The notes below the pieces were generated by a model, which worked only from the letters and a program-made list of their open reading frames with translations, did no database searches and was not told the origin of the DNA. A program made the position numbers and the translations under genes. A DNA stretch of 64,000 nucleotides, taken from NCBI GenBank assembly GCA_932294295.1, contig OW028583.1, positions 1,949,501 through 2,013,500 on the forward strand, given 5' to 3'. The first letter of the stretch is position 1, and each line of letters begins with the position of its first letter. The stretch comes from Alitta virens (taxonomy: Eukaryota > Annelida > Polychaeta > Phyllodocida > Nereididae). This document shows, in pieces, positions 11,262-22,400 of the stretch.

Positions 11262-12290
11262 ATTGACTGTCTCCTGGAATTGACTGTCTCCTGGAATTGA
11301 CTGTCGACTGGAATTGACTGTCTCCTGGAATTGACTGTCGACTGGAATTGACTGTCTCCTGGAATTGACTGTCGACTGGAATTGACTGTCTCCTGGAATT
11401 GACTGTCAACTGGAAATTGACAGTCAACTGGAATTGACTGTCTCCTGGAATTGACTGTCGACTGAAATTCACTATTTACTAGAATTCACTGGCTGATGGA
11501 ATTCACTGTCCACTGGAATTCACTGTCTACTAGAATTCACTGGCTGATGGAATTCACTATACGGAATTCACTGTCCACTGGAATTCACTGTCTACTAGAA
11601 TTCACTGGCTGATGGAATTCACTATGCGGAATTCACTGTCCACTGGAATTCACTGTCTACTAGAATTCACTGGCTGATGGAATTCACTACACGGAATTCA
11701 CTGTCCACTGGAATTCACTGTCTACTAGAACTCACTGGCTGATGGAATTCACTATACAGAATTCACTGTCCACTGGAATTCACTGTCTACTAGAATTCAC
11801 TGGCTGATGGAATTTACTACACGGAATTCACTGTCCACTGGAATTCACTGTCTACTAGAATTCACTGGCTGATGGAATTCACTATGCGGAATTCACTGTC
11901 CACTGGAATTCACTGTCTACTAGAATTCACTGGCTGATTAAATTCACTACACAGAATTCACTGTCCATTGGAATTCACTGTCTACTAGAATTCACTGGCT
12001 GATGGAATTCACTATATGGAATTCACTGACCACTGGAATTCATTGTCTACTAGAATTCACTGGCTACTGAAATTTACTGTCTACTGGAATTTGCCGTCTG
12101 CTGGAATTCACTAGCTACTGGAATTCGCCGTCTACCGGGATTCACTAGCTACTGGAATTTGCCGTCTACTGGGATTCACTAGCTACTGGAATTCGCTGTC
12201 TCCTGGAATTCACTAGCTACTGGAATTACAGTCTCCTGGAACCGACTGTCTCCTGGAAGTGACTGTCGACTGGAATTTACTAGCTGCAGG
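11262..12290 (+). repeat. 17-bp / 65-bp higher-order tandem array inside element A
   Basis: The basic unit is about 17 bp, GGAATTGACTGTCTCCT, in the first 200 bp. From about 11465 it becomes GGAATTCACTG-type units grouped into a 65-bp higher-order unit: two GGAATTCACTGTC units, one AGAATTCACTGGCTGAT and a shortened 14-bp unit. About eight such blocks are visible, then more variable monomers to about 12290. It fills the place where gag-pol would be. Confidence 0.9.
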
Positions 12291-13315
12291 AACTTCCTGG
12301 ATTACTGGGGCGATGATCACCTCATCATTACCTCTGACTTGGACCACTAATTGCTTGCACTTCTGAGTGGTTCATCCATTCTCGCCGTCACTCCACTCTG
12401 GAGATACACTGGAAATTACCTGGAAAGACACTGGCAGCTTACATGCCAAGTGAAAGATGAACAGAACTGCTCACGCAGTGATTTATTAGACTACTTAACG
12501 CTAACTAGGGCTTTGGCCCACAGCGTCTCGAACTGGCCCAGGATATGGACCATCACATGCATCTACAGGTTGTATTCTGACTAGGCGTTGTGTTCAACTG
12601 GCGGTGCAAGTCGCAGTCCACTTTAAATTCCCTGAGGCCTGGGGAATTGAAAGTCACACACCGCCCTGCCACAAGCACAACTTGCTGATGCTACCCAACC
12701 ACTAGACACGAGCAGGACAACATGCTCCTCACCCTTACATACCACAAACCACTCAGGAAGTTGTGCAAGCTCGGGCTGCAGGATTGTTGCCACAGTGGGC
12801 AAGGACCACACCTCACCACACGCATTGGATGGGCAAAAGCCACCAATGAACTCTGACCAGTGCACTCAAGATTGCAGTCTATGCAATTGTGTGCACCACC
12901 AATGAACTCTGACCAGTGTGCTCAAAATTGCAGTCTATGCAGTTGAGTGCACCAACCAGGAACTCAAGTTATTACTATAGTTTAAACAAAAAAATTGTTA
13001 GAAATACCTTTGTTTCCTCAGGCTTATCACCATTGTTTTACCCTTGCAGCATTATAGTAGCCATTTTATCTTTTCACTCACTGTGCTTCATATATTGACG
13101 TCACTGAGGATTGCTTAGCATGTTAGAATTATCTAACATTTCAGAATCATCTAGCATGTCAGAATTGTTTAAACATGTCAGAGTTACTTAGCATGTCAGA
13201 ATTATCTAGCATGTCAGAATTGTTTAGCATGTCAAAATTGTTAATATTGCCAGGCTGATAACTTCTTGATCATCCCCAAGCACGCTCCTTGCTGATTGCC
13301 ATCAATGAGCTAGAA
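12291..13315 (+). other. Element A interior after the array
   Basis: No retroviral-type domain recognised in any frame. It includes two near-identical 'caccaatgaactctgaccag' phrases (about 12840 and 12896) and a short AGCATGTCAGAATT-type repeat at 13115-13240. It could be a captured sequence or decayed coding region; I cannot tell. Confidence 0.5.
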
Positions 13316-13330
13316 TAAGGGGGGGAGTGA
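13316..13330 (+). other. Polypurine tract of element A
   Basis: TAAGGGGGGGAGTGA lies directly before the 3' LTR, the expected position for the plus-strand primer. Confidence 0.7.
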
Positions 13331-14690
13331 TGTAAAGTGCAGCCCCTGGCAACCACTTATTATATGTCAGTTAGAGTTATATGACAGGTGCATTGATCGT
13401 ATGCTCCTCATTACACTTGCCCTAGGCAAAGGATATATGTCAGTTAGAGTTATATGACAGGTGCATTGATTGTATGCTCCTCATTACACTTGCCTTAGGC
13501 AAAGGATATATGTCAGAGTTATATGACAGGTGCATTGATTGTATGCTCCTCATTACACTTGCCCTAGGCAAAGGATATATGTCAGTTAGAGTTATATGAC
13601 AGGTGCATTGATTGTGTGCACTCTGCATTACACTTGCCTTAAGCAAGGTTGTACAGGCAGGTCAGATTGTGTTATGCTCTGCATTACACTTGCCTTAAGC
13701 AAATACCTGTCAGATTGAATGGATGTGTTAGGTACAAGTTATTATATGTACACATCATTACACTTGCCCTCTGCTCATGTGTGACTCTATGCAGTAGTAG
13801 TGTGTGCTCATCACTACATTTTTAGCTGGTCACTGCTCTACTCACATGTGCCAGTAGTTGCTTGTTAATTATGCTTAGTCTTAGCTAGTTTAGCCTGCTG
13901 CAAGGAATGTTGATTATATTATTAACATTGATTATACTATTAGTATTGACTACACTATTAATTGATTGACTGTATTATCAATCAATCAATGATATAGTTG
14001 ACTGATTGCTTATGTCCAATTGTCAATTGATAGATTGTATTATTCATTTTGTTCTTCATATTGATTTATTGTCAGTATCATGTGGGTGCATTGCCCTGTT
14101 AAGATGCCTCACTGCGGAGTCCTAAATTGTGGGAGGAGCTTACTAATTTTCCCTCCAAAACTTTCCCTCCAAAACTGCTGACCAAGCCAAAGTTGACACT
14201 CAGTACAATAGCCCATTGTGACTTGAGCTATAAATAGCCTCAGCACAATGCAGAGCACTGCAGGGGGTCCACTTTTGCTCCATTGTCTCAGCTTCACTAA
14301 TCCCTGCCAGAATTGGCAGAAAGATGCTGGTAGCAACCCTGTTTGGGGGAGGTATCACCCCATGGAAGGTGGAGTTTACTGTGTTTTGATTGGTTGATAA
14401 TTCCCTCTCAGCCCTGCTGGGGGGAAACTGCATGAATTGTACCTTTAATACATATACCCTGTGCACAATAAAAATATCAGTTTTCATCTTGCCAGCTGAG
14501 GGAGCAAAACTACTCTTGTGTTATTACTTGTACACTTTGGACTCTGCATATGTTGTGCTTACTGCACTTTGGACTCTACCCACTTTGGAACTGGGAGAAC
14601 TTGACTTGCCTCAAGCTGAGATGAGACTCAGTTGAAAGTCTAGACTGAAATGTCATTATATTGGAGTCTTTAATGACATGGACTTTTACA
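13331..14690 (+). repeat. 3' LTR of element A
   Basis: Exactly the same length (1360 bp) as the 5' LTR, and no mismatch was noticed on reading. It ends TTTTACA followed by the target duplication ATAT. Confidence 0.92.
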
Positions 14691-14694
14691 ATAT

Positions 14695-15284
14695 GTTTCA
14701 CATTTGTAAATGCTAGAATTGGCATAATGTCTATATCAAATATTTTCATCCCTAGCTTTGGTGGTATATATAGCCAAGTTGAAGACTCGTCTTGGTGTCT
14801 TCTTTTAAGGGCAAATAAAGCCTCGTTTGCTTGTGTAGTGAGGTAGTCATTCATGCCTAATATGGACGTTCCTCTTATTAGTGATTACACGCCCTAAGGC
14901 CCTAGATTAGTAGATATTTATGTATATATGTGTCTATATTTTCAATTTCTTCTCATCCCACGACTATTCCTTGAATCTAGCTAGCTTCACCTTTCAGAAA
15001 AGCTGTGATTATTGTATTAATACGTACACAGGAGCTCACAGGAGGACACACGACCCTCAGTCTTCAACTTCTTCGCGCCTTTTGTGAATGTTGTGCTATT
15101 TTTAACCTCGGCGATGACCGCGCCACCTAAGTGGCAATTTGTTGCTATTTTTAGCATTTCTAACTCATGCGACTCCTGGCGGATTCTTGCAACAACAGTG
15201 ACGCGTCCGGGCGTGTTTGTTGACTGTCGTGAAGTAGGCCGATCGATTCAGAAAGATACGCCGATTCTGCATAAAATTCCAGCG
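14695..15284. other. Region upstream of the putative PARP3 promoter
   Basis: No coding exon. Short open frames (14661-14846, 15084-15308) have no recognisable domain. Confidence 0.4.
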
Positions 15285-15352
15285 TATATAAAGGTCGCCA
15301 ATCCCTAGGTTTGGCTTAGATTGTTTGTCTGTGGCCTGTAGAGCAACACTGG
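15285..15352 (+). promoter_or_regulatory. Candidate TATA promoter and untranslated first exon of PARP3
   Basis: TATATAAAG at 15285-15293 is followed about 60 bp downstream by a strong donor (actgg|gtaagt, exon end 15352). There is no ATG in the short presumed exon. The first PARP3 coding exon has a good acceptor (cctccttacag, exon from 19436) 44 bp before its ATG, so the gene needs an upstream untranslated exon. This is the best candidate I see, but no transcript evidence links the two. Confidence 0.4.
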
Positions 15353-15871
15353 GTAAGTTTCTTAGGCTGTCACGCTTAAAATCTGTGTCTAACAGGAGAA
15401 GAATGATTTTGGAATGCATTTTGAGAAATTGACAAACATGGTGGCTGCATGAGCATGATGAGGTGAATGACCTCAATCTGAAGCCGGTAAGGCAAAAATG
15501 GTAGTAAAATGTAGAAGTAGTTCTTAAGTAGAACGCAAATCAATGCAATTTAATGGGATACTATCGTAATAATTATTTACACTGTCAAGTGCATTTGAAT
15601 GTTTTTTTATACAGTAATTTATTAAATGTAATAATGAATAAATAAATATTATTGACATGTCAGTGACAGTATATATAAGTATACTGTCATGATAATTGAA
15701 TTATTCATATTGTCATTATTGACATGTCACATTGTCAGTGACAGTACTGTTATGATTATTGAATTTATGCTGCACGTGTAGATATAGATCCATGTCCTTT
15801 TTTAATAATTAATAAATTCCACTGCTCTGAAATACCTAGTAGTCGCAGTGTGATGTCAGGACAAACATGGT

Positions 15872-15902
<31 letters not shown>

Positions 15903-16141
15903 ATGATAATGCCATGCTATGCAAGCTTGCATGAATGAATGCAAAATATTTTTGCAGTATCTATAGACATTAACATAAATCTCTACTCAGTGATTGGTGT
16001 AATTGTGACATTAATTCAGCAAACCTGTCATGAGTTTAAATTGTACGAGACATTCTGAACACTATGCAGAATACTGCACACCTTGTGACCTATGGTGTGT
16101 TTCTTGCAGCTCCTAGAAACATGAACTGATTTATTAGATAT
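15353..16141. other. Probable first intron of PARP3, non-coding
   Basis: AT-rich with a (TA)n run at about 15877-15899. Repeated 'gacatgtca' and 'gtcagtgacagta' phrases occur around 15650-15745. No gene. Confidence 0.4.
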
Positions 16142-16321
16142 TGGTACAGTGCCCAACGTCGGAAGATGTGGCCGACACCGAAGTTGTGGACGTCAATAGT
16201 GACGTCCTAGGTCAGATCCAGAACAAACTGACAGAGAGCGGTTTTAGAATATAGTGATATCTATATATGATCCTGTTCATTCAAAATTATTAACTCCGGT
16301 GTCGGCCACAACTTGTACCAT
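16142..16321. mobile_element. Small inverted-repeat element
   Basis: Left part TGGTACA...TGTGGCCGACACCG, right part CGGTGTCGGCCACAACTTGTACCA. About 180 bp, non-coding; family unknown. Confidence 0.5.
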
Positions 16322-16411
16322 GATAGATAGATAGATAAGTTTTAATGTAATGATAAAATTAATGGCTCATGTCACTGATATACCAAAATTTTCTTAATTG
16401 TTTTTTTTGTC

Positions 16412-16608
16412 ACGGCTGTTCCATTTAAACAAAAGAGGGGTGGGGGTAGTAGAAATTTTCAGACTCCCCCCACCCCTGATAATCTGTTTTTTGACAGACT
16501 CTCCCACCCTGGCTTTTTTCCTACATTAAGATATTAAGAAAATACTGGTCAACCACCTCTTTTTCACAAATTTTCTGGTCCCCCCTCTTTTTTAAATGGA
16601 ACAGCCCT
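16412..16608. mobile_element. MITE family A, copy 3
   Basis: Ends GGCTGTTCCATTTAAA and TTTAAATGGAACAGCCC, with 'attaagaaaatactggtca' in the interior as in the 2.2- and 29.4-kb copies. Confidence 0.75.
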
Positions 16609-16849
16609 CATCGGATTGGGCCCAAAAAAAAAAACCAAATTATCAACATACTTATGTTCTAGAGATAACAGCAAATAGACTATATTAACAGTGTTAATTA
16701 TTTCTAGTGCTGGTCTATTAGTCACAGACCAATTGATAGATACCTTTAAAGCAGGTCAGATAAAAAATAGATAAAAGTTGCATGCAGGTCTCGGTCATCG
16801 ACCCACAACTCTGGTCTTTGTATATCTTGTGCATGCATGTTTGTCTGAG

Positions 16850-17175
16850 AAACTTCTGCTGGAATAATAGAGTCTTTTCACTGAGCAGTCCTGAATTCAA
16901 CAAGACATAAGTCTTTCTTCTCCTCTTACAACTCATTTTGCTTTTCAGACAAAGAAGATCATAACTAACTTATTGAATAAATACAACTTTCTCAGGGAAA
17001 TAACAGATACCAACTGAATGATAAGATGTTAAATATACATTAAAATGCACAAAAAATACTGCTGCTTGGATGCACTTTGCCTTATCCAATCACAGTGAAG
17101 GGCGGGAACTTTCCCAGCCAATAGTATTGCAGTATTCTGTTTTAGCCACCTGGTGGAAATACAGAGAACCTTCCG
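16850..17175. mobile_element. Long-TIR element, one-armed copy
   Basis: Matches the right half of the element at 28410-29020: the phrase with 'aaatatacattaaa', 'aatactgctgc', 'ggatgcactttgc', 'gggcgggaactt' and 'gccacctggtgga' occurs in the same order. The left arm is not recognisable. Confidence 0.6.
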
Positions 17176-17264
17176 TGAAAATCCACTATTGTGTAAAAAC
17201 AGCACAAAGGAAACTTGCGGGCTAAAAAAGGGTGTTGTAACGTTTAATTAATTGTTTTTTGATA

Positions 17265-17382
17265 ACGTGCCTTGACCACTTTCATAGTTTAGTGCAAGTC
17301 ATTATACAAAAATATAAAATTATTAGACATAGCGTGGAAGTGCTCATGGCATAGGTAGAATTCTATGGTCAAGGCACGGATG
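17265..17382. mobile_element. Small inverted-repeat element (GTGCCTTGACCA ends)
   Basis: CGTGCCTTGACCAC near 17267 and TGGTCAAGGCACGG near 17369 form an inverted repeat around about 90 bp of AT-rich DNA. Confidence 0.5.
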
Positions 17383-17646
17383 CGATTTAAGGTAAAGTTT
17401 TGTTAGTGCTCAGAGCATTTAACTCATTCTGGTTAATTGCAATTGACTACAGTTCATCAATCTTGTCGTAAATTTTTTATTACAATTGAAGATTGATTGA
17501 AGCCATGTCAAGCGATTTGGCATAAAATAGAGTTGTGAGTGCCAGCCTGATTCAGTGCCGATGTATGCTACAGTTTTCCTATTGCTTGAAATTCAGTTCA
17601 CCAGTCTTCTAATCGCCAATAAAGATCATGAACAAAATTAATTTGG

Positions 17647-18224
17647 CAGGGTTCCCATAGTCATGGAAAATCTTGGAAGAATTGGTTGTCATGGAAAAGT
17701 CATGGAATTATAGAAAGGGTTTAGTGCAATATAGCGGACCCACATTTCTGCCCATATTTGGCGGCCATTAAAAATTAAAGTTTTTAAGTTCTAGCACAAT
17801 TAAAATAACATTTGGTGTAGATAAACAGGGGTTTGAAAAAGCAAAAATAAACACTGTCTTTACCGCGAAGATGAAACCGCCGTCATGACTACATTAATTT
17901 TTGTGACGTCATAATTACATTACAAGTATTTACGTCATAGGCCTGGCAATGAGGCTTGTTAAATATGGTCATATACTGCACTTTTTCCTATAGAAATTTT
18001 AAAAAGGTCATGGAAAAGTCATGGAATTTAAGAAAGACAAAAAAAGCAATGTCTGTAATAAAAATGAGTGGTGAGGACGGCTGTAAGGGTTGTGTGGAGG
18101 CCGTTATAATTTTGCAATCGTTGACTTTGTTGTGCAGATTTTATTGAAAGAAAGTCAGGGAAATTCTGTGAATGGTCATGGAAAAGTCATGGAATTTAAT
18201 TTCATGATTTCTGTGGGAACCCTG
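17647..18224. mobile_element. Inverted-repeat element (CAGGGTTCCCA ends) with a nested MITE
   Basis: Starts CAGGGTTCCCATAGTCATGG and ends CTGTGGGAACCCTG, with repeated 'catggaaaagtcatggaatt' phrases inside. It is interrupted by the family H MITE at 17717-17988. A partial copy of its left end lies near 36004-36060. Confidence 0.65.
17717..17988 (+). mobile_element. hAT-like MITE (family H), copy 2
   Basis: Begins GGGTTTAGTGCAATATAGCG and ends ACTGCACTTTTTCC. It is flanked by a perfect 8-bp duplication TATAGAAA (17709-17716 and 17989-17996), typical of hAT transposons. Inserted into another repeat, so it is the younger of the two. Confidence 0.85.
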
Positions 18225-18314
18225 ATTTCAAATATTCTTCCTGGGTTTTAGATTTGAATTATCTTTTTTGAAACATTTTTTTACACCTCGGCCATTCTAA
18301 AGGTCGACAGATAT

Positions 18315-18504
18315 GGGGAGAAAAATTACCACAACAGGTCAATGACACTGTAGCAGATAGGTATTGTTTGATGACATCATCTATATTGTGACGTCATCTA
18401 TATTGTGACGTCATGCATGCAACAATGGTGTAGTGACGTCATCTTATTGTCTTTATGTACTACGGTCGTAGTGCCCCCTGTAAGCTCTGTTCCTTTTTCT
18501 CCCC
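18315..18504. mobile_element. MITE family C, copy 1
   Basis: Ends GGGGAGAAAAA and TTTTTCTCCCC. The interior carries 'gacgtcatc' motifs and a 'cgtagtgccccctg' phrase also found in the copies at 21503 and 31754. Confidence 0.65.
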
Positions 18505-18624
18505 TTGCGATAATCCGTGAATCTGTCTTTTGCGCAGCTTGCGCTGTCTGTCCATCACCCTTGTAGAAGTAAGAATTTAAGATGTATTGATCCAAGGATC
18601 TTGCAACAAACAAATTATACTTAT

Positions 18625-19285
18625 GGGGTAGACCTTTGATGAGTTCGAAGATAGGTCATCTTGACCTACTTTTGAGGTTACATGGGTCAAAACCGTTTCG
18701 AACCTTGTAGCAATGATGAAACTCAGTGATTATGCCTTAGGGTGCCTTAGGGGAAGACCTTTGATGCGTTCGAAGATGGGTGACCTTGATAAATTTTTGA
18801 GGTCACAGGGGTCGAATAATTCTGAACCTTGTGGAAATGATGGAAAAAGTGCAGTAAAGCGGACCCCTATTTATGACCATATTAAGCGAGCCTCATAGGC
18901 CAGGCTTATGACTTAAAATGCTTGAAATCAGTGTATGACGTCACAAACAAACGACGGCGGATTTCATTGCATGGCAAGACATTTTTTATTTTATTTCCCT
19001 ACAATACGTTATTGTTATTTTGTGCCAGCACAAAATTTGGTCAAAAATTGTGATATTTTTTTATATTTCATAGACGCCATTTATGGGCATAAATTTGGGT
19101 CCGCTATACTGCACTAAACCCGAAATGATCAATTCAGTTATGTTGATGCTAGGATCATGCAGCCAACATGGATTATACTTAATAGGGGTACATCTTGAAT
19201 AATTTTTTGAGGTCACAGGGGTCAAAGTCATTTTGTACCTTGTAGAAATGATAACTTCAGTTATTTGATGCTATGATGTCATCAC
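18625..19285 (+). repeat. Diverged tandem repeat (about three units)
   Basis: Three units share 'tttttgaggtcacaggggtc', 'gaaatgat' and 'cagtta/cagtga ttatg' phrases, starting near 18625, 18745 and 19185. The second unit is split by the family H MITE copy 3. Confidence 0.55.
18842..19121 (-). mobile_element. hAT-like MITE (family H), copy 3
   Basis: Reverse orientation to copy 2: left end GGAAAAAGTGCAG, right end CTGCACTAAACCC. It is flanked by a perfect 8-bp duplication GAAATGAT (18834-18841 and 19122-19129). Non-coding, with GTCA-rich interior. Confidence 0.85.
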
Positions 19286-19479
19286 ATGCACCCTCTCAAA
19301 CCGATAAACTGCAGATATCTGCGCATGGCAGGCCGAGGGTTTCATTTGCTGTGCACAGAATTTTAACTGAACCATGTTACCCTACATAAGTAAAAGCATT
19401 TTGAATTAGACTAATGCATGATGTCCTCCTTACAGTTCTTCACCTTATCATCGGCATCCTTACGAAGAGCACTTGAAAG

Positions 19480-22400
19480 ATGCCGCCGAAGAGAAAAGCT
19501 GCTGCTGCTGCTGCTGCAAAAGGAGCAGGAGGGAAGCGGGGGAGGAAGGCGAAAGCTGCGGTCGCGGATGATCCAGCCGAAGGAACGTCGCAACCGGAAG
19601 ATGCTGAGAAGAAAGCGATGGCTGCCCTAAAAGGGAAGACTAAAGGAAAGAAAAAAATGTACAAAGTGGATGAGCGGTGTTCTATGAGCTCGCATTCTGG
19701 GGCCGAGGTAAGTTGATTGATTGATTATGAAAAGACTGCAACCGACAGGTTAAAAAATAAGTACATGAATTTAATCAGGCCGATTGAAAACAATTTTTTG
19801 TTTCCAGTTATTTTGTTTATGTTTAAAAAAGTTTCAATAGCATAATATTTAGTGTCAAATGTCAATTTTTTTTACATATGCCCACAGGCGCCGTCCAGCT
19901 GGCGTTGTCAAGACATAAGAAGGTACCGCTCTCATGCACTGAGCGAGTTGGTCGCGCTCAAATGCCTGATGCTCTCACTGCACTTAATATAAACGTCTGA
20001 ATCTTTGGTATTATCAAGTAAACAATATAAATTTCCTACTGTTCTGAATCGACATCATAGTGGTTATTTACTCAAGTTACGCTGTTATATAACACAATTT
20101 TCTAACGTGAATACGATCGCAACAGTCATGCGGACAGAATGTATTGTAGGTCATTCAGAGAAGCAGCAGAGGCACCCACGGGGTTTATTGAGTAAAACCC
20201 TGAGGCCCCGTAGGCCACTGACTGGCTGCAAACGGTCGCAGACCTGATTTAGAGCAGGACGGACGTAATTGGCGACAACAGTGACCTAGATTCGGTCCGC
20301 AAGACTGGCGGCACAGAATTTTGAGTGTTCTACCTTTGTTTCTTCTATGTCTTGACATGCCAGCCTCTGCTGGAAAGCGCCTGTGATATGCCTTAATAAA
20401 AATCAGCCTTAGAGGTATTTAACAAAAGTAACGGAAGGAAGATGTAGGTAAAAATATTATTGTGTAACAAACAAAAAGATGTTGCATTCAAATAGAAAAG
20501 TAAAAAACAGTCATTTGAGAGTCTTAAATACAAAGTCATTGAAATGTAAATTTTCAGATATATATTATGCTTATGTATGAAAAACAAGCTATTAGAAAGC
20601 TGGCGAAAAATAATGAAAGACAATGACCGGACTGCGATGATTTCTGGCAAAAAATAAATTGAACTCATTTGTACTTGCATCAATAATAGGGCTGTACACC
20701 TTTATCTTCAAAACAATACGATACGTATCACGATACAGTAAAACCGTTACGATATGTATCATGATACGTATCGTTAAACTATGTCAGTCAGAATAAATAA
20801 ATTGTTATTATAGAACCCACTATAAGGTAATATAATTGAAAGAGACTATTGAATTTATGAACAAATCTTTATTTTAACTTCAGAGACTTCTGTTAAGTCC
20901 TCATGTAATTAGAGTCAGAGGATGTTTTCCTTGGAAAGCACTCAAAACACCTGGGCAACACGTGCTTTTTTTGTCAAAATTGCCGATCTGCATATCGTTT
21001 AACTGTACCGTTATTATTACATAACGATTATCAATACCCATATCGTTATCCTTGTACCGGTATGTCGAGAACCGGTGTACAGCCCTGATTAATAAAACTA
21101 TTTAATAATTTGAATTGGCCCGTATTTCAGTACCTTTTCTACTAATATTAATTTATGCACGGTGAATTTCCCTCTTAGGGATTCCACAGAAATTATCTTT
21201 TTTTTTTTTTTTACAGGTTTACAAGGATTACGACTGCATGCTGAACCAAACGAACATCGGTCACAATAATAACAAGTACTATGTCATCCAAGTGATCCAT
21301 GTAAATGGGCTATATTACGGATGGAACCGATGGGGGCGTGTGGTAAGTCCTGCGAGATGTGTAGAGAATCAGAATCACTTTATTGTCCTTTCTGTACAAG
21401 TTATTAACATTTTGTATAAACAAAAAAAAAGTAATGGATGAATATTTGAAAGGACTGGGGACCCATTTAGGACAAGACTTTGTCGTTGGGATGCTACTGC
21501 ATAAAGAAAGTAACCGAGCCTGCAGGGGGCACTACGACGTAGTATATGAAAAGACAATAAGATGACGTCACTACATAATTGTTGCATGGATGACATAACA
21601 ATATATATGACGTCATCAAACAATAGTACAATACTGATATGCTATGGTGTCAGTGACCTCTTGTAGTACTTTTCTCCCCATTGAATTTAAATGACTCCCG
21701 TAATTGCCATTTTTATGCTCTTCAAGTCATGTCATGTCATAATGCTACTGGTTCATAAGTATAGTGTATTTTTTTTTTATGCCAAAATGGCCGCTGTGTA
21801 ACATGGTGTGGATTCCTCGCGGCCTCATCTATACGCCCTTTTCGCACGGCAGCCATATTGGCATTTTTGCCTCATTGACCTCATTTTGATCACACCATAT
21901 ATTATGACATCATTACTTCTCCATTGTTCTTGCACTCTGTTACCTCACCATGGCCACTGTCTACTGATAACGTCACAATACTAGATCTGAGTGTGGCAAA
22001 GAGGTCAATGAGGCAAAAATGCCAACATGGCTGCCGTGTGCGAAGAGTGTATTTATCTCATCATTATGTCTGCCTCTGGCGGGCTATTCATATAAGCTGA
22101 CTAAGCTTCAGATCCAGTAGCATTCAGACATAGACAGTCAGTAGACAGTGAAGCAAAGACAGGAAATATTTCGTTTTAAATCTACAGGGTGAATCAGGAC
22201 AAAGCAAACTGACTGACTACGATTCGGCTGACGATGCTGTCAAAGATTTTGAGAAAAAATTTAAAGACAAGACAAAAAATATCTGGGCAAACAAAGCGAA
22301 GTTTTCACCCGTACCTGGAAAGTACACCCTGATAGAGATAGATGCGGAGGAGGAGGACGAAGATGCAGCGCAAGAAAGGGTGAGAGAAAAGGTTATTTTT

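Larger units (their letters stand above)
9536..14690 (+). mobile_element. LTR element A, complete but non-autonomous (LARD-like)
   Basis: Two direct repeats of 1360 bp (9536-10895 and 13331-14690) bound a 2.4-kb interior. Each starts TGTAAAG and ends TTTTACA. The host sequence ATAT lies on both sides (9532-9535 and 14691-14694), a 4-bp target duplication typical of Gypsy-like elements. A primer-binding site follows the 5' LTR and a G-rich tract precedes the 3' LTR. No gag, protease, reverse transcriptase, RNase H or integrase frame is visible; the interior is dominated by a tandem array. The LTRs look identical over the stretches compared, so insertion is recent, and movement must have relied on proteins supplied in trans. 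The polymerase-less state is seen directly; Gypsy affiliation is inferred. Confidence 0.92.
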
